Assembly (NCBI RefSeq): GCF_017308075.1
Contig: NZ_JAFKFX010000026.1
Span: forward strand, 186,001-250,000
DNA: 64,000 bases
Direction: 5' to 3'
Origin: Allobosea sp.
GTDB lineage: Bacteria; Pseudomonadota; Alphaproteobacteria; Rhizobiales; Beijerinckiaceae
A program made the translations under genes and the position numbers. Positions 52,042-60,840 of the stretch are shown here, piece after piece; positions within the stretch are counted from its first letter, which is position 1; every line of letters starts with the position of its first letter. The notes beneath the pieces were generated by a model that saw only the letters and a list, made by a program, of their open reading frames with translations, was not told the origin of the DNA and did not search any database.

Positions 52042-52887
52042 TCAGCTCTTCCCGGCCGACATGATCTTCAGCGCCTCGACGCGCAGCTTCTCCCAGAGCC
52101 GGGCGGTGATGTCGCCGAAATGCGGGGTCGAGACCACGCGGCTGTCGCGGTCGCGCTCCCAGCCGGTTTCGACGAAGTCGATGAAGGTGCCCGGCCTGGT
52201 CGACATCACGCCGACCCGGTCGGACAGCATCGCCGCCTCGTCGAGGGCGTGGGTGATCAGCAGCACCGTGGCCGAGGTTTCGCGCCAGAGCCGCAGCAAT
52301 TCGTCGCCCATCAAGAGGCGGGTCTGCTGGTCGAGCGCGCCGAAGGGCTCGTCGAGCAGGATCAGCCTGGGCTGCATCACCAGGGTGCGGGCGATGCAGA
52401 CCCGCTGGCGCATGCCGCCGGAGAGCTGGGCCGGAAAGGAGGCCGCGAAGTCCTTCAGCCCCATGAAGCCGATGGCATAGTCGACGCGGCGCTGGATCTC
52501 GGCCGGGTCGACGCCGGCGCGCCGGAGCCCGAAGGCGACGTTGTCGCGGACATTGAGCCAGGGAAAGGAGGCGTCCTCCTGGAAGACGACGCCGACCCCG
52601 TCGGGCACGCCGTTGACCGGCTTGCCCTCGAAATGCGCCGTGCCGGCCTGCGGGGCGCTGAGCCCCGCAAGAATGTCGAGCAAGGTCGACTTGCCACAGC
52701 CCGAGGGGCCGACGACCGAGAAGAATTCGCCCTTGGCGAGATCCAGATCGATCGGTCCGAGCGCGTGCAGGGTCGACTTCGGCAGCTGGAAGATCCGCGT
52801 GACGCCGCGCAGCGTCGCATGGGCTTCAACGGGCGCCGGTTGCTGCTTGAGTGTCACGACCTTGGCGCCCGCTGCGGCCGGGTTCAT
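52042..52887 (-). CDS. ABC transporter ATPase, nitrate/sulfonate/pyrimidine type
   Basis: A 281-residue ATPase. Walker A is GPSGCGKST (about residues 59-67), the signature LSGGMRQRVCIA (about 149) and Walker B RLILLDEPFGALD (about 167-179), followed by the switch His in THALDEAA. It powers import through the two permeases downstream. The frame is open far upstream into the binding-protein gene, but MNPAAAGAKVV at 52887 overlaps the receptor stop as ATGA, which marks the start. Confidence 0.93.
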   Translation of the reverse strand: MNPAAAGAKVVTLKQQPAPVEAHATLRGVTRIFQLPKSTLHALGPIDLDLAKGEFFSVVGPSGCGKSTLLDILAGLSAPQAGTAHFEGKPVNGVPDGVGVVFQEDASFPWLNVRDNVAFGLRRAGVDPAEIQRRVDYAIGFMGLKDFAASFPAQLSGGMRQRVCIARTLVMQPRLILLDEPFGALDQQTRLLMGDELLRLWRETSATVLLITHALDEAAMLSDRVGVMSTRPGTFIDFVETGWERDRDSRVVSTPHFGDITARLWEKLRVEALKIMSAGKS

Positions 52888-53861
52888 TGCTTGGCCTGCA
52901 GATCGGCAGGCAGGAAGGATTTGTCGAGCACGGTCGACCAGTCGATGTCGTTCTTGACCTCGCCGATCAGCTTCAGGCCTTCGACGATACGGTTGAGCTC
53001 GGTGATGCTGAACTCGCCCTCGCTCCACATCTTCGGGCCGATCATGTTGTCGACGGCTTCCTTGGCGACTGCCGGCTCGAGCTTGTAGAGCTTCTCGATG
53101 ATCTTGGCGGTCTCGGCCGGGTCCTTGTAGATCGCCTGCACGCCGGCGCGGCGGCCCGCGATGATCGCCTTGAGCTTGTCGGGGTGCTCCTGCGCGAATT
53201 TGCGGGTGGTGATGCCGACCGAGGTGGTCATCGGCTTCAGGATGTCGCCGGCCTTGTAGACCGTGCGGTACTTGTCCTTGCGGATGATCGAGAGCGGCTC
53301 GATCAGCACCGAGCCGGCGATCGCGCCCTGCTCGAGCATGGTCAGCGCCGGGACATAGCCGCCGGCGGCGACGCGCTGAACCTTGGCCTGGTCGATGCCC
53401 TTCTCTTTCAGGACCATCAGGAAGAGCATTTCCGAGACGGATTTCGGCGAGGTGATCGCGACCTTCTTGCCGACCAGATCCTCGACGCTCTTCACCTCGG
53501 AGTTCGGCATGGTGACCATCGAGGCCTCGGCGACGCTGCGCGTCCCGGTGTTGACGATGACGAGGTCGAGCCCCTGAGCCTTGGCGGCGAGCGCCGCGGA
53601 GACCGCGACCTCGCCATAGGGCGTCGCGCTGGCGAGGATGTTCCGGACCGTGGTGCCGCCGCCGCCGGAGCCGATGATGCCGGTGATGTCGATGCCGGCC
53701 TGCTTGAACAGCCCCTTCTCCATCGCGACCGCATAGGGTGCGCCATAGAGGCTCGCGCCCCATTGCGTCACGGAAATCTCCTCGGCGCGCACCGGCGCCT
53801 GCAGGCAAAGCATCGTGACCGCAGCAGCCGCGAACTGCCGGAAACCAAAGAAATCCGTCAT
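52884..53861 (-). CDS. ABC transporter solute-binding protein, NMT1/THI5-like
   Basis: A 325-residue periplasmic receptor with a signal peptide FRQFAAAAVTMLCLQAPVRA (cleavage after VRA, about residue 24). The mature protein has VTQWGASLYGAPYAVAMEKG, FKQAGIDITGIIGSGGGGTT (the Gly-rich ligand loop) and SVEDLVGKKVAITSPKSVSE, a layout typical of NMT1/SsuA receptors. First gene of the ABC operon (receptor, ATPase, permease, permease). An operator-like palindrome with a perfect 14-bp core lies about 63 bases upstream, the same as before hnr, so it belongs to the nic regulon and probably binds a pyridine carboxylate. Confidence 0.9.
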   Translation of the reverse strand: MTDFFGFRQFAAAAVTMLCLQAPVRAEEISVTQWGASLYGAPYAVAMEKGLFKQAGIDITGIIGSGGGGTTVRNILASATPYGEVAVSAALAAKAQGLDLVIVNTGTRSVAEASMVTMPNSEVKSVEDLVGKKVAITSPKSVSEMLFLMVLKEKGIDQAKVQRVAAGGYVPALTMLEQGAIAGSVLIEPLSIIRKDKYRTVYKAGDILKPMTTSVGITTRKFAQEHPDKLKAIIAGRRAGVQAIYKDPAETAKIIEKLYKLEPAVAKEAVDNMIGPKMWSEGEFSITELNRIVEGLKLIGEVKNDIDWSTVLDKSFLPADLQAKQ

Positions 53862-53924
53862 GCCTCTCTCCCGATAAGGTCCATGCCTGCGATTGTTATC
53901 GTTCCAGCATGCTGCCAAAATTTC

Positions 53925-53938
53925 ATTTGTATACAAAT
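53925..53938. promoter_or_regulatory. Nic-type operator e (before the ABC operon)
   Basis: ATTTGTATACAAAT is a perfect 14-bp palindrome, identical to the core of the site before hnr, and lies 63 bases upstream of the receptor gene start at 53861 on the minus strand. This identity is the strongest sign that the transporter belongs to the nicotinate regulon. Confidence 0.78.
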
Positions 53939-54048
53939 AACGATCTCAGCATGAGGAAATCTTGTCAAGCGGGTAAGGAGCGAGAATCCGCCGGTCTGGA
54001 AGCCGAATTTGGCGGGCGTGGCCGGATGCGGCGCGAGCGGAATCTTCG

Positions 54049-54068
54049 CCATATCGCAGCCGATATGG
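54049..54068. repeat. Intergenic inverted repeat
   Basis: CCATATCGCAGCCGATATGG: eight-base perfect arms (CCATATCG/CGATATGG) with a CAGC spacer, inside the 392-base region between the ABC receptor gene and the acetyltransferase-like gene. Could be a protein-binding site; it does not match the nic palindrome. No gene is seen in this region apart from this and the two nic-type sites. Confidence 0.5.
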
Positions 54069-54205
54069 TGCCAATTCAATGCTGAAAGCTCCTTTGGATC
54101 GGCGCGGGGCGCGGCGCCGGAATCGCCGTGTGGCAACGGCGTCAGCATCGGGGGCGACGCCGCGTCTGGCAAGCCCGAATGGGGGGGCGCGGCGGAATTG
54201 ATATT

Positions 54206-54219
54206 GTTCGTGTACGAAC
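54206..54219. promoter_or_regulatory. Nic-type operator f (remote)
   Basis: GTTCGTGTACGAAC is symmetric except for the centre and fits the nic palindrome. It is 345 bases upstream of the ABC receptor gene and only about 35 bases past the 3' end of the acetyltransferase-like gene. It could cooperate with the site at 53925 through looping, or mark an uncalled promoter. Confidence 0.5.
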
Positions 54220-54253
54220 TATCTGGATTTGGGCGATGGCCGGCCGGCAGCGC

Positions 54254-54703
54254 TCAGCTGCGGGGGCACGCCCGCAGCGTGACCCGATCGAGCGCATAGC
54301 CGGCGCGCGCCAGGCTGCGATCGTCGAAGGTCGCGACCGAGACCGGTTCGAGGTCGAGCAGGACGGCAGGCAGTCCGAGTTCGGCCGCCAGTTTGCCGGC
54401 GAAGCGCATCATGGCCCGCATCGGTACCGAGCCCGGGAGCCTGGCCGTGGCGAGTTCGCTGATCTGCAGCGTCGCCTCGTCGCGCAGCGAGCGCTGCACG
54501 GCGAAGGCGAAGATCGCATGGATGCAGCCGCGGGCATCTTCGAGGACGACGAGGCCGCGCCGGCCGTCCTTGGCGCTGAAGGAGCGCAGATAGCGCGTCC
54601 ACTGCGCCTTGCTGATATCGGGATGGAACATGGCGACGAGCTGGTAGGCCCGGCCCGCTTCCGCCGCTCCAATCCGCCGTGCTTGCAGGATATCCTCGGT
54701 CAC
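54254..54703 (-). CDS. Small GNAT-like protein of unknown function, probably FNR-controlled
   Basis: A protein of 149 residues if the GTG at 54703 is used; the frame is open to an ATG at 54772, but that start would overlap an FNR box, and GGGAGGGG sits correctly before the GTG. The layout resembles a degenerate acetyltransferase fold: RGLVVLEDARGCIHAIFAFA as the central strands, ISELATARLPGS, then an AMMRFAGKLAAELGLPAVLL helix and strand and LARAGYALDRVTL at the end. I cannot name a function. It diverges from fnrL, and the shared FNR box suggests use under low oxygen, near cbb3 oxidase genes. Confidence 0.65.
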   Translation of the reverse strand: MTEDILQARRIGAAEAGRAYQLVAMFHPDISKAQWTRYLRSFSAKDGRRGLVVLEDARGCIHAIFAFAVQRSLRDEATLQISELATARLPGSVPMRAMMRFAGKLAAELGLPAVLLDLEPVSVATFDDRSLARAGYALDRVTLRACPRS

Positions 54704-54758
54704 CTTGTCACGCCCCTCCCAGGCAGGTGGAGAGGACAGGTGCGGCATCCCGCCCGCA

Positions 54759-54772
54759 TTGATCCGTATCAA
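54759..54772. promoter_or_regulatory. FNR/FixK box between the GNAT-like gene and fnrL
   Basis: TTGATCCGTATCAA is a perfect match to the FNR/Anr/FixK consensus TTGAT-N4-ATCAA. It is 55 bases before the GTG start of the minus-strand gene and 80 bases before the fnrL start, so it can serve one or both divergent promoters, including autoregulation of fnrL. Confidence 0.9.
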
Positions 54773-54852
54773 TTACAAATCTAGGGTTTGATGCATGACT
54801 ATTCCCCGGGTCGGCGTGCCCGCCATGCGGGGGCGTAGTGAGGTGAGACGCC

Positions 54853-55575
54853 GTGGATTGCACTGTTTTGGCTTGTGCCCAGCAACGCCCCCAGAAGGCG
54901 GGTTGCCAGAGTTGTGGCATTCGCCCGATGAGCATCTGCGCCTGCCTGGCCTATGACGAGCTCGCTCTGCTCGATGCGCTGGCGCACCCCGTCACCTTCG
55001 GTGCCAAGGAAACGCTGTTCGTTCAGGGCCAGCCGGCCGAGGCGGTCTACAACATCACCGGCGGCACGGTGCGGCTCTACAAGCTCCTGCCCGACGGGCG
55101 CCGGCAGATCGTCGGCTTCGCCCTGCCCGGCGACTTCCTCGGCCTGGCGATGCGCGACGCCTTCGGCTTCTCGGCCGATGCGATCGAGACCGTCACCGCC
55201 TGCGCCTTCCCCCGTTCGGCCTATTCGGCGCTGGTCGACGCCAAGCCGCATCTGCTGCGCCGCCTGCACGACTATGCCACGCATGAGCTGACCCTGGCGC
55301 ATGAGCAGATGCTGCTGCTCGGCCGCCGCAATGCCGAAGAGCGGCTGGTCTGCTTCCTGCTGACGATGCGCGAGCGCTGGACGAGGCTCGGACGCTCCTC
55401 GGCGACGGTCGAGCTGCCGATGAGCCGGCAGGATATCGCCGATTTCCTCGGACTGACGATCGAGACGGTCAGCCGAACCTTCAGCAAGCTCGCCAAGAGC
55501 CGCAAGATCCTGATCGTGCCCGATGGCGTGCGTCTGCTCGACATCGAGGGCATGACGAATCTCGCCGCGGCCTGA
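54853..55575 (+). CDS. fnrL: Crp/FNR family oxygen-sensing regulator FnrL
   Basis: A 240-residue FNR-type regulator. N-terminal cysteines C18, C21 and C29 (pattern C-x2-C-x7-C) plus a central cysteine in VTACAFPRS fit a [4Fe-4S] oxygen sensor of the FnrL/FnrN type. The cyclic-nucleotide-like domain follows (FVQGQPAEAVYNITGGTVRL), and the recognition helix is SRQDIADFLGLTIETVSRTF with the E--SR pattern that reads TTGAT. GTG at 54853 keeps all the cysteines; the ATG at 54928 would lose two. It should activate the cco genes under low oxygen through the FNR boxes at 55753 and 60841. Confidence 0.92.
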   Translation: MDCTVLACAQQRPQKAGCQSCGIRPMSICACLAYDELALLDALAHPVTFGAKETLFVQGQPAEAVYNITGGTVRLYKLLPDGRRQIVGFALPGDFLGLAMRDAFGFSADAIETVTACAFPRSAYSALVDAKPHLLRRLHDYATHELTLAHEQMLLLGRRNAEERLVCFLLTMRERWTRLGRSSATVELPMSRQDIADFLGLTIETVSRTFSKLAKSRKILIVPDGVRLLDIEGMTNLAAA

Positions 55576-55752
55576 AGACTCCATCGCCTAAGGGAGATCG
55601 CGCCGGTCTGGCCTCTCCGGCGGGCTGAATGCGTTGCGGCGGCGATGGGCCTGCCGCGGCGTTTCGCTGCGGTGCAAAATGACCGCGAGCCCGGCGCCGA
55701 CTGGCGCCGTTCCTTCGAAAAACATCAGTATCCTCAGACGCTGCAGGGTCAG

Positions 55753-55766
55753 TTGATCTGTATCAA
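55753..55766. promoter_or_regulatory. FNR/FixK box before ccoN
   Basis: TTGATCTGTATCAA, a perfect consensus match, lies 80 bases upstream of the ccoN start at 55846, a class II-like activator position. It indicates oxygen-dependent expression of the cbb3 oxidase operon. Confidence 0.92.
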
Positions 55767-55845
55767 GGCCGAGCGGCGCGCGCGGGAGTAACTCCCTCGC
55801 TGGGCGGCGTCCGTGTTGCGCTGCAGCGAGAAGAAAGGGTGTCGC

Positions 55846-57513
55846 ATGGCGGCGATAGGCTATCCGATCCGGCGGGCCACGGTAGGAGAGATAGGCGGGA
55901 TGGTGATCGCGGCCGCGGCCGTGCTGCCGCTGATCCTGATCGCTGCGATGACCGAGGACCGTGGGTACGCTTTCCATGCAGCCCTCGGGGCGCTGGCGGC
56001 GCTGGGGTCCGTGTTCCTGATCGCGAACCGCTGCTTCCGGCCCGGCCAGGTTCCGGCGCCGCAGGAGATCGGCGGCCGGCCGAACTACAATATGGAGCCG
56101 GTCAAGTTCGCGACCGTCGCGGCGATGGTCTGGGGCATCGCCGGCTTCACCGTGGGGCTGATCATCGCCCTGCAGCTCGCCTTCCCCGACCTCAATTTCG
56201 ACCTGCCCTGGATCAATTTCGGCCGGCTCCGGCCGCTGCACACCTCGGCGGTGATCTTCGCCTTCGGCGGCAACGTGCTGATCGGCACCTCGTTCTACGT
56301 GGTCCAGCGCACCAGCCATGCCCGCCTCGCCGGCGATCTCTCGCCCTGGTTCGTGGTGCTCGGCTACAACCTCTTCATCGTCATCGCCGGCACCGGCTAT
56401 CTGCTCGGCATTACGCAGAGCAAGGAATACGCCGAGCCGGAATGGTATGCCGATCTCTGGCTGACCGCGGTCTGGGTCGTCTATCTCCTGGTCTTCCTGG
56501 GGACGCTGGCCAAGCGCAAGGAGCCGCATATCTATGTGGCGAACTGGTTCTATCTCGGCTTCATCCTGACCATCGCCGTCCTGCATGTCGGCAACAACCT
56601 GGCCTGGCCGGTCTCGGTGCTGTCGCCGAAGTCCTATGTGCTCTGGTCGGGCGTTCAGGACGCGATGTTCCAGTGGTGGTACGGTCACAACGCCGTCGGC
56701 TTCTTCCTGACCGCTGGCTTCCTGGCGATCATGTACTATTTCGTGCCGAAGCGTGCGGAGCGGCCGGTCTACAGCTACCGGCTCTCGATCATCCACTTCT
56801 GGGCGCTGATCTTCCTCTATATCTGGGCCGGTCCGCACCATCTGCACTACACCGCTCTGCCGGACTGGGCGCAGACGCTCGGCATGACCTTCTCGATCAT
56901 GCTGTGGATGCCCTCCTGGGGCGGCATGATCAACGGGCTGATGACGCTGTCGGGGGCCTGGGACAAGCTGCGCACCGATCCGGTCCTGCGGATGATGGTC
57001 GTCTCGCTCGCCTTCTACGGCATGTCGACCTTCGAGGGCCCGCTGATGTCGATCAAGGCGGTCAACTCGCTGTCGCACTACACCGACTGGACCATCGGCC
57101 ACGTCCATTCCGGCGCGCTCGGCTGGGTCGCCTACGTCTCCTTCGGCGCGATCTACTGCCTCGTGCCCTGGCTGTGGAACCGCAAGGGTCTGTATTCGCT
57201 CAAGCTGGTGAACTGGCACTTCTGGGTCTCGACGCTCGGCATCGTGCTCTACATCTCGGCGATGTGGGTCTCGGGCATCATGCAGGGCCTGATGTGGCGG
57301 GCCTATACCTCGCTCGGCTTCCTCGAATACTCGTTCATCGAGACGGTCGCGGCGATGAAACCCTATTACGTGATCCGTGCGATGGGCGGCGGCCTCTTCC
57401 TGGCCGGCGCGCTGATCATGGCCTTCAACCTCTGGATGACGGTGAGGAGCGACGCGGTCGGCGCGTCGCAGCGCGAGCCCGCGCCCGATCCGCAGCTCGT
57501 CCCCGCCCAGTAA
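55846..57513 (+). CDS. ccoN: Cytochrome c oxidase cbb3-type subunit I
   Basis: A 555-residue catalytic subunit with 14 or so membrane segments. Heme and copper ligands are visible in order: His in [44 protein letters not shown] and the heme pair in [26 protein letters not shown] at 55846 after AAAGGG is chosen; an in-frame ATG at 55813 adds only 11 unconvincing residues. It reduces oxygen at high affinity and pumps protons. First gene of the ccoNOQP cluster. Confidence 0.97.
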   Translation: MAAIGYPIRRATVGEIGGMVIAAAAVLPLILIAAMTEDRGYAFHAALGALAALGSVFLIANRCFRPGQVPAPQEIGGRPNYNMEPVKFATVAAMVWGIAGFTVGLIIALQLAFPDLNFDLPWINFGRLRPLHTSAVIFAFGGNVLIGTSFYVVQRTSHARLAGDLSPWFVVLGYNLFIVIAGTGYLLGITQSKEYAEPEWYADLWLTAVWVVYLLVFLGTLAKRKEPHIYVANWFYLGFILTIAVLHVGNNLAWPVSVLSPKSYVLWSGVQDAMFQWWYGHNAVGFFLTAGFLAIMYYFVPKRAERPVYSYRLSIIHFWALIFLYIWAGPHHLHYTALPDWAQTLGMTFSIMLWMPSWGGMINGLMTLSGAWDKLRTDPVLRMMVVSLAFYGMSTFEGPLMSIKAVNSLSHYTDWTIGHVHSGALGWVAYVSFGAIYCLVPWLWNRKGLYSLKLVNWHFWVSTLGIVLYISAMWVSGIMQGLMWRAYTSLGFLEYSFIETVAAMKPYYVIRAMGGGLFLAGALIMAFNLWMTVRSDAVGASQREPAPDPQLVPAQ

Positions 57514-57525
57514 GGAGCCTGTCCC

Positions 57526-58296
57526 ATGTCGAGCCTCGACGCCCCCAAGCAGGCGCCGCGCCAGTCGCTGTGGTCGAAGCACAAGATCTTCGAGACCAAT
57601 TCGATCATCCTGGTGATCGGGGTGCTGATCGTGATCTCGATCGGCGGATTGGTCGAGATCGCGCCGCTCTTCTATCTGCGCAACACGATCGAGAAGGTCG
57701 AGGGCATGCGGCCCTATACGCCGCTGGAGCTCGCCGGCCGCGCGATCTATGTGCGCGAGGGCTGCTATAACTGCCACAGCCAGATGATCCGGCCGCTGCG
57801 CGACGAGATCGAGCGCTACGGGCATTATTCGCTGGCTGCGGAGAGCATGTACGACAAGCCGTTCCAGTGGGGCTCGAAGCGGACCGGGCCCGACCTCGCC
57901 CGCGTCGGCGGCAAGTACTCCGACGAATGGCAGCTCGCCCATCTCAACCGGCCGCGCGATCTCGTGCCGCAGTCGATCATGCCGGGCTATCCCTTCCTGG
58001 CGAAGACCGAGCTGAACTACAACGACATCGCCAACCATCTGCGCGCCAACCGTGCCGGCGGCGTGCCCTATACCGACGAGATGATCGAGGATGCCAAGCG
58101 CGACCTCGAGGCGCAGGCGACGCCCGACCATCCGCGCGCCGCGGAGCTGGAGAAGCGCTATCCGAAGGCGCAGATCCGCGATTTCGACGGCGATGCCCAG
58201 AAGATCAGCGAGGCCGATGCCCTGATCGCCTATCTGCAGGTGCTCGGCACGCTGGTCGACTTCAAGCTCTACGACGACAAAGCCAACATCCGGTGA
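57526..58296 (+). CDS. ccoO: Cytochrome c oxidase cbb3-type subunit II (monoheme)
   Basis: A 256-residue membrane-anchored monoheme cytochrome c. One N-terminal span ([20 protein letters not shown], about residues 26-45) is followed by the heme site [14 protein letters not shown] (about 83). [17 protein letters not shown] and [16 protein letters not shown] are typical of CcoO, including the distal Met in SIMPGY. It accepts electrons from CcoP and passes them to CcoN. Confidence 0.96.
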   Translation: MSSLDAPKQAPRQSLWSKHKIFETNSIILVIGVLIVISIGGLVEIAPLFYLRNTIEKVEGMRPYTPLELAGRAIYVREGCYNCHSQMIRPLRDEIERYGHYSLAAESMYDKPFQWGSKRTGPDLARVGGKYSDEWQLAHLNRPRDLVPQSIMPGYPFLAKTELNYNDIANHLRANRAGGVPYTDEMIEDAKRDLEAQATPDHPRAAELEKRYPKAQIRDFDGDAQKISEADALIAYLQVLGTLVDFKLYDDKANIR

Positions 58297-58304
58297 GCAC
58301 CGTC

Positions 58305-58463
58305 ATGACGACATCGACCTATGCCTGGCTCGCCCATTTCGCCCAGTCGACCGGGGTCCTCTATTTCATGGGCCTGTTCCTGGCGATCTGCGCCTACGCC
58401 TTCTGGCCGAGCAACCGCGCCCGCTTCGAGGAAGCGGCCCGCACCCCCCTGCGGGAGGACTGA
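58305..58463 (+). CDS. ccoQ: Cytochrome c oxidase cbb3-type subunit IV
   Basis: A 52-residue single-span protein: AQSTGVLYFMGLFLAICAYA forms the membrane helix, then FWPSNRARFEEAARTPL, the usual CcoQ tail (FWPxNRxxFEEAA). ATG at 58305 is used; a GTG at 58293 is possible. It lies between ccoO and ccoP and stabilises the CcoP-CcoNO interaction in known systems. Confidence 0.93.
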   Translation: MTTSTYAWLAHFAQSTGVLYFMGLFLAICAYAFWPSNRARFEEAARTPLRED

Positions 58464-58466
58464 ACC

Positions 58467-59351
58467 ATGGCGGACCACAAGAGCACGCCGCAGATCGACG
58501 CCGCGACCGGCCAGTCGACCACCGGCCATGATTGGGACGGCATCCAGGAGCTGAACACGCCCTTGCCGCGCTGGTGGCTCGGCATCTTCTACGCCACGAT
58601 CATCTGGTCGATCGGCTACTGGATCGTCTACCCGGCCTGGCCGCTGGTGACCGACGCGACCAAGGGCGTGATCGGCTATGCCTCGCGCATCGAGATCTCC
58701 CAGGACCTGGCGCTGATGAAGCAGGAGCGCGCGGCCCAGTCCAAGGGGCTGACGGAAGCCTCCTTCGAGCAGATCAAGGCCAATCCGGAGCTGTTCCGCA
58801 TCGCCATGGCGCAGGGCAAGGCCGCCTTCGGCGACAATTGCGCCGCCTGCCACGGCGTCGGCGGCGGCGGAGCCAAGGGCTACCCGAACCTCAATGACGA
58901 CGACTGGCTCTGGGGCGGCTCCTTCGCCGAAATCCAGAAGACGCTGGAGCACGGCATCCGCTTCGCCGGCGATCCCGATACGCGCGTCAGCCAGATGCCG
59001 GCCTTCGGCCGCGAGAAGATGCTGGACGCCGCGCAGATCCGCGCCGTCGCCAACCATGTCCGCTCGATCGCCGGCCTGTCGACCGAGCCGAAGGCCGACC
59101 TCGGCGGCGGCGCCAAGCTCTTTGCGGACAACTGCGCCGCCTGCCATGGCGACCAGGGCAAGGGTAATCGCGAAATGGGGGCACCCGACCTGACCGACGC
59201 GATCTCGCTCTACGGCATGGACATGGCGTCGCTGACCGAGACGATCGCCAACAGCCGCAACGGTGTGATGCCGGCCTGGAACCAGCGCCTCGACCCGACG
59301 ACGATCAAGGCGCTGACCGTCTACGTGCATTCGCTGGGCGGGGGTCAGTAA
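58467..59351 (+). CDS. ccoP: Cytochrome c oxidase cbb3-type subunit III (diheme)
   Basis: A 294-residue diheme cytochrome c. The start has the CcoP N-terminal HDWDGIQELNTPLPRWWLG and a membrane span (about residues 30-55). Two heme sites: CAACHGVGGGGAKGYPNLND (about 128) and CAACHGDQGKGNREMGAPDL (about 225). It accepts electrons from cytochrome c and passes them to CcoO. Confidence 0.97.
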   Translation: MADHKSTPQIDAATGQSTTGHDWDGIQELNTPLPRWWLGIFYATIIWSIGYWIVYPAWPLVTDATKGVIGYASRIEISQDLALMKQERAAQSKGLTEASFEQIKANPELFRIAMAQGKAAFGDNCAACHGVGGGGAKGYPNLNDDDWLWGGSFAEIQKTLEHGIRFAGDPDTRVSQMPAFGREKMLDAAQIRAVANHVRSIAGLSTEPKADLGGGAKLFADNCAACHGDQGKGNREMGAPDLTDAISLYGMDMASLTETIANSRNGVMPAWNQRLDPTTIKALTVYVHSLGGGQ

Positions 59352-59352
59352 G

Positions 59353-60789
59353 ATGTCAGCTGCCGACGCAGACGACCTGCCACTCTTCGCTCCGTCGAAG
59401 AAGGTCTATCCTCAGAGCGTCTCCGGCCCTTACCGGAGAGTGAAATGGGGCATTCTGGTCCTCTGCCTCGGCATCTACTACCTGCTGCCCTTCCTGCGCT
59501 GGGACCGCGGTCCGAATCTGCCGAACCAGGCGGTTCTGGCCGATATCGCCAATAACCGCTTCTATTTCTTCTTCATCGAGATCTGGCCGCAGGAGGTCTA
59601 CTACTTCACGGGGCTGCTGATCCTGGCAGCCTTCATGCTGTTCCTGATGAATGCGGTCGCGGGCCGGATGTGGTGCGGCTATCTCTGCCCGCAGACGGTC
59701 TGGACCGATCTCTTCCTCGTGGTCGAGCGCTTCTTCGAAGGCGACCGCCGCGAGCGGATCAAGCGCGACGAAGCGCCTTGGTCCTTCGACAAGGCCTGGC
59801 GCAAGACCGCCAAGCACGCGGTCTGGCTGGTGATCGCCTGGTGGACCGGCGGCGCCTGGGTGCTCTACTTTGCCGATGCGCCGACCCTGGTGAAGGAGCT
59901 TGCGACCTTCACCGCGCCGCTCTCGGCCTATGTCTGGATCGCGATCCTGACCTTCACCACCTATACGCTGGCCGGGATCATGCGCGAGCAGGTCTGCACC
60001 TATATGTGCCCCTGGCCGCGCATCCAGGCGGCGCTAACCGATGACGACGCGCTCAACGTCACCTATCGCTATGATCGCGGCGAGCCGCGCGTCTCGATCA
60101 AGCAGGCCCAGCGCCTGCGCAGCACCGGCGCGCCGGCCGGCGATTGCATCGACTGCAACCAGTGCGTCGCGGTCTGCCCGACCGGGATCGACATCCGTGA
60201 CGGGGCGCAGATGGACTGCATCCAGTGCGGGCTGTGCATCGACGCCTGCAACACGGTGATGGCCAAGGTCGGCTATCCCGCCGGGCTGATCGCCTACGAC
60301 ACCGACGACAACGTCAAGCGGCGGCAGGCCGGGCAGAAGCCGGTTTACCGGCCGATCCGCGCCCGCACCCTGACCTATGCCGCGCTCATCCTGGTGGTCG
60401 GCAGCGCGATGATCTACCAGCTCGCGACACGCCAGATGGCCGATATCTCGGTTCTGCACGAACGCTCGCCGCTGTTCGTCAAGCTCAGCGACGGCTCGAT
60501 CCGCAACAGCTACACCGTCCGTCTGCTCAACAAGCGGCCGGAGGCGCGGCCCTTCGCGCTGACGGTGTCGGGGCCGGCGGGGGCGCGCATCGAGGTGGTC
60601 GAGGCGCAGGCGACGGCGGATCCGCGGCCGATCGTGACGGTCGAGGCCGACAGCTCGCGCGAGGTCCGCGCTTTGGTCACCGTGCCGGCCGATGTCCATC
60701 TCGACAAGTCGCAACCGATCACCATCACCGCCTCGGATCTCTTCGCCGGCGAAGTCGTGCGGGCCGAGGATCACTTCATGGCGCCTTAG
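59353..60789 (+). CDS. ccoG: CcoG cupric reductase / cbb3 assembly iron-sulfur protein
   Basis: A 478-residue membrane ferredoxin-like protein. Features: CGYLCPQTVWTDLF and CTYMCPWPRIQ (membrane-proximal cysteines), then two [4Fe-4S] ferredoxin motifs in CIDCNQCVAVCPTGIDIRDG and DCIQCGLCIDACNT (about residues 264-300), several spans, and a C-terminal Ig-like domain. CcoG (RdxA/FixG) reduces Cu(II) during cbb3 oxidase assembly. It follows ccoP after one base. Confidence 0.96.
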   Translation: MSAADADDLPLFAPSKKVYPQSVSGPYRRVKWGILVLCLGIYYLLPFLRWDRGPNLPNQAVLADIANNRFYFFFIEIWPQEVYYFTGLLILAAFMLFLMNAVAGRMWCGYLCPQTVWTDLFLVVERFFEGDRRERIKRDEAPWSFDKAWRKTAKHAVWLVIAWWTGGAWVLYFADAPTLVKELATFTAPLSAYVWIAILTFTTYTLAGIMREQVCTYMCPWPRIQAALTDDDALNVTYRYDRGEPRVSIKQAQRLRSTGAPAGDCIDCNQCVAVCPTGIDIRDGAQMDCIQCGLCIDACNTVMAKVGYPAGLIAYDTDDNVKRRQAGQKPVYRPIRARTLTYAALILVVGSAMIYQLATRQMADISVLHERSPLFVKLSDGSIRNSYTVRLLNKRPEARPFALTVSGPAGARIEVVEAQATADPRPIVTVEADSSREVRALVTVPADVHLDKSQPITITASDLFAGEVVRAEDHFMAP

Positions 60790-60840
60790 CGCCGAACTTC
60801 CTCGGGCGGGCGCGCAGTCGGCGCCGGCCCGAGGCCCGAT

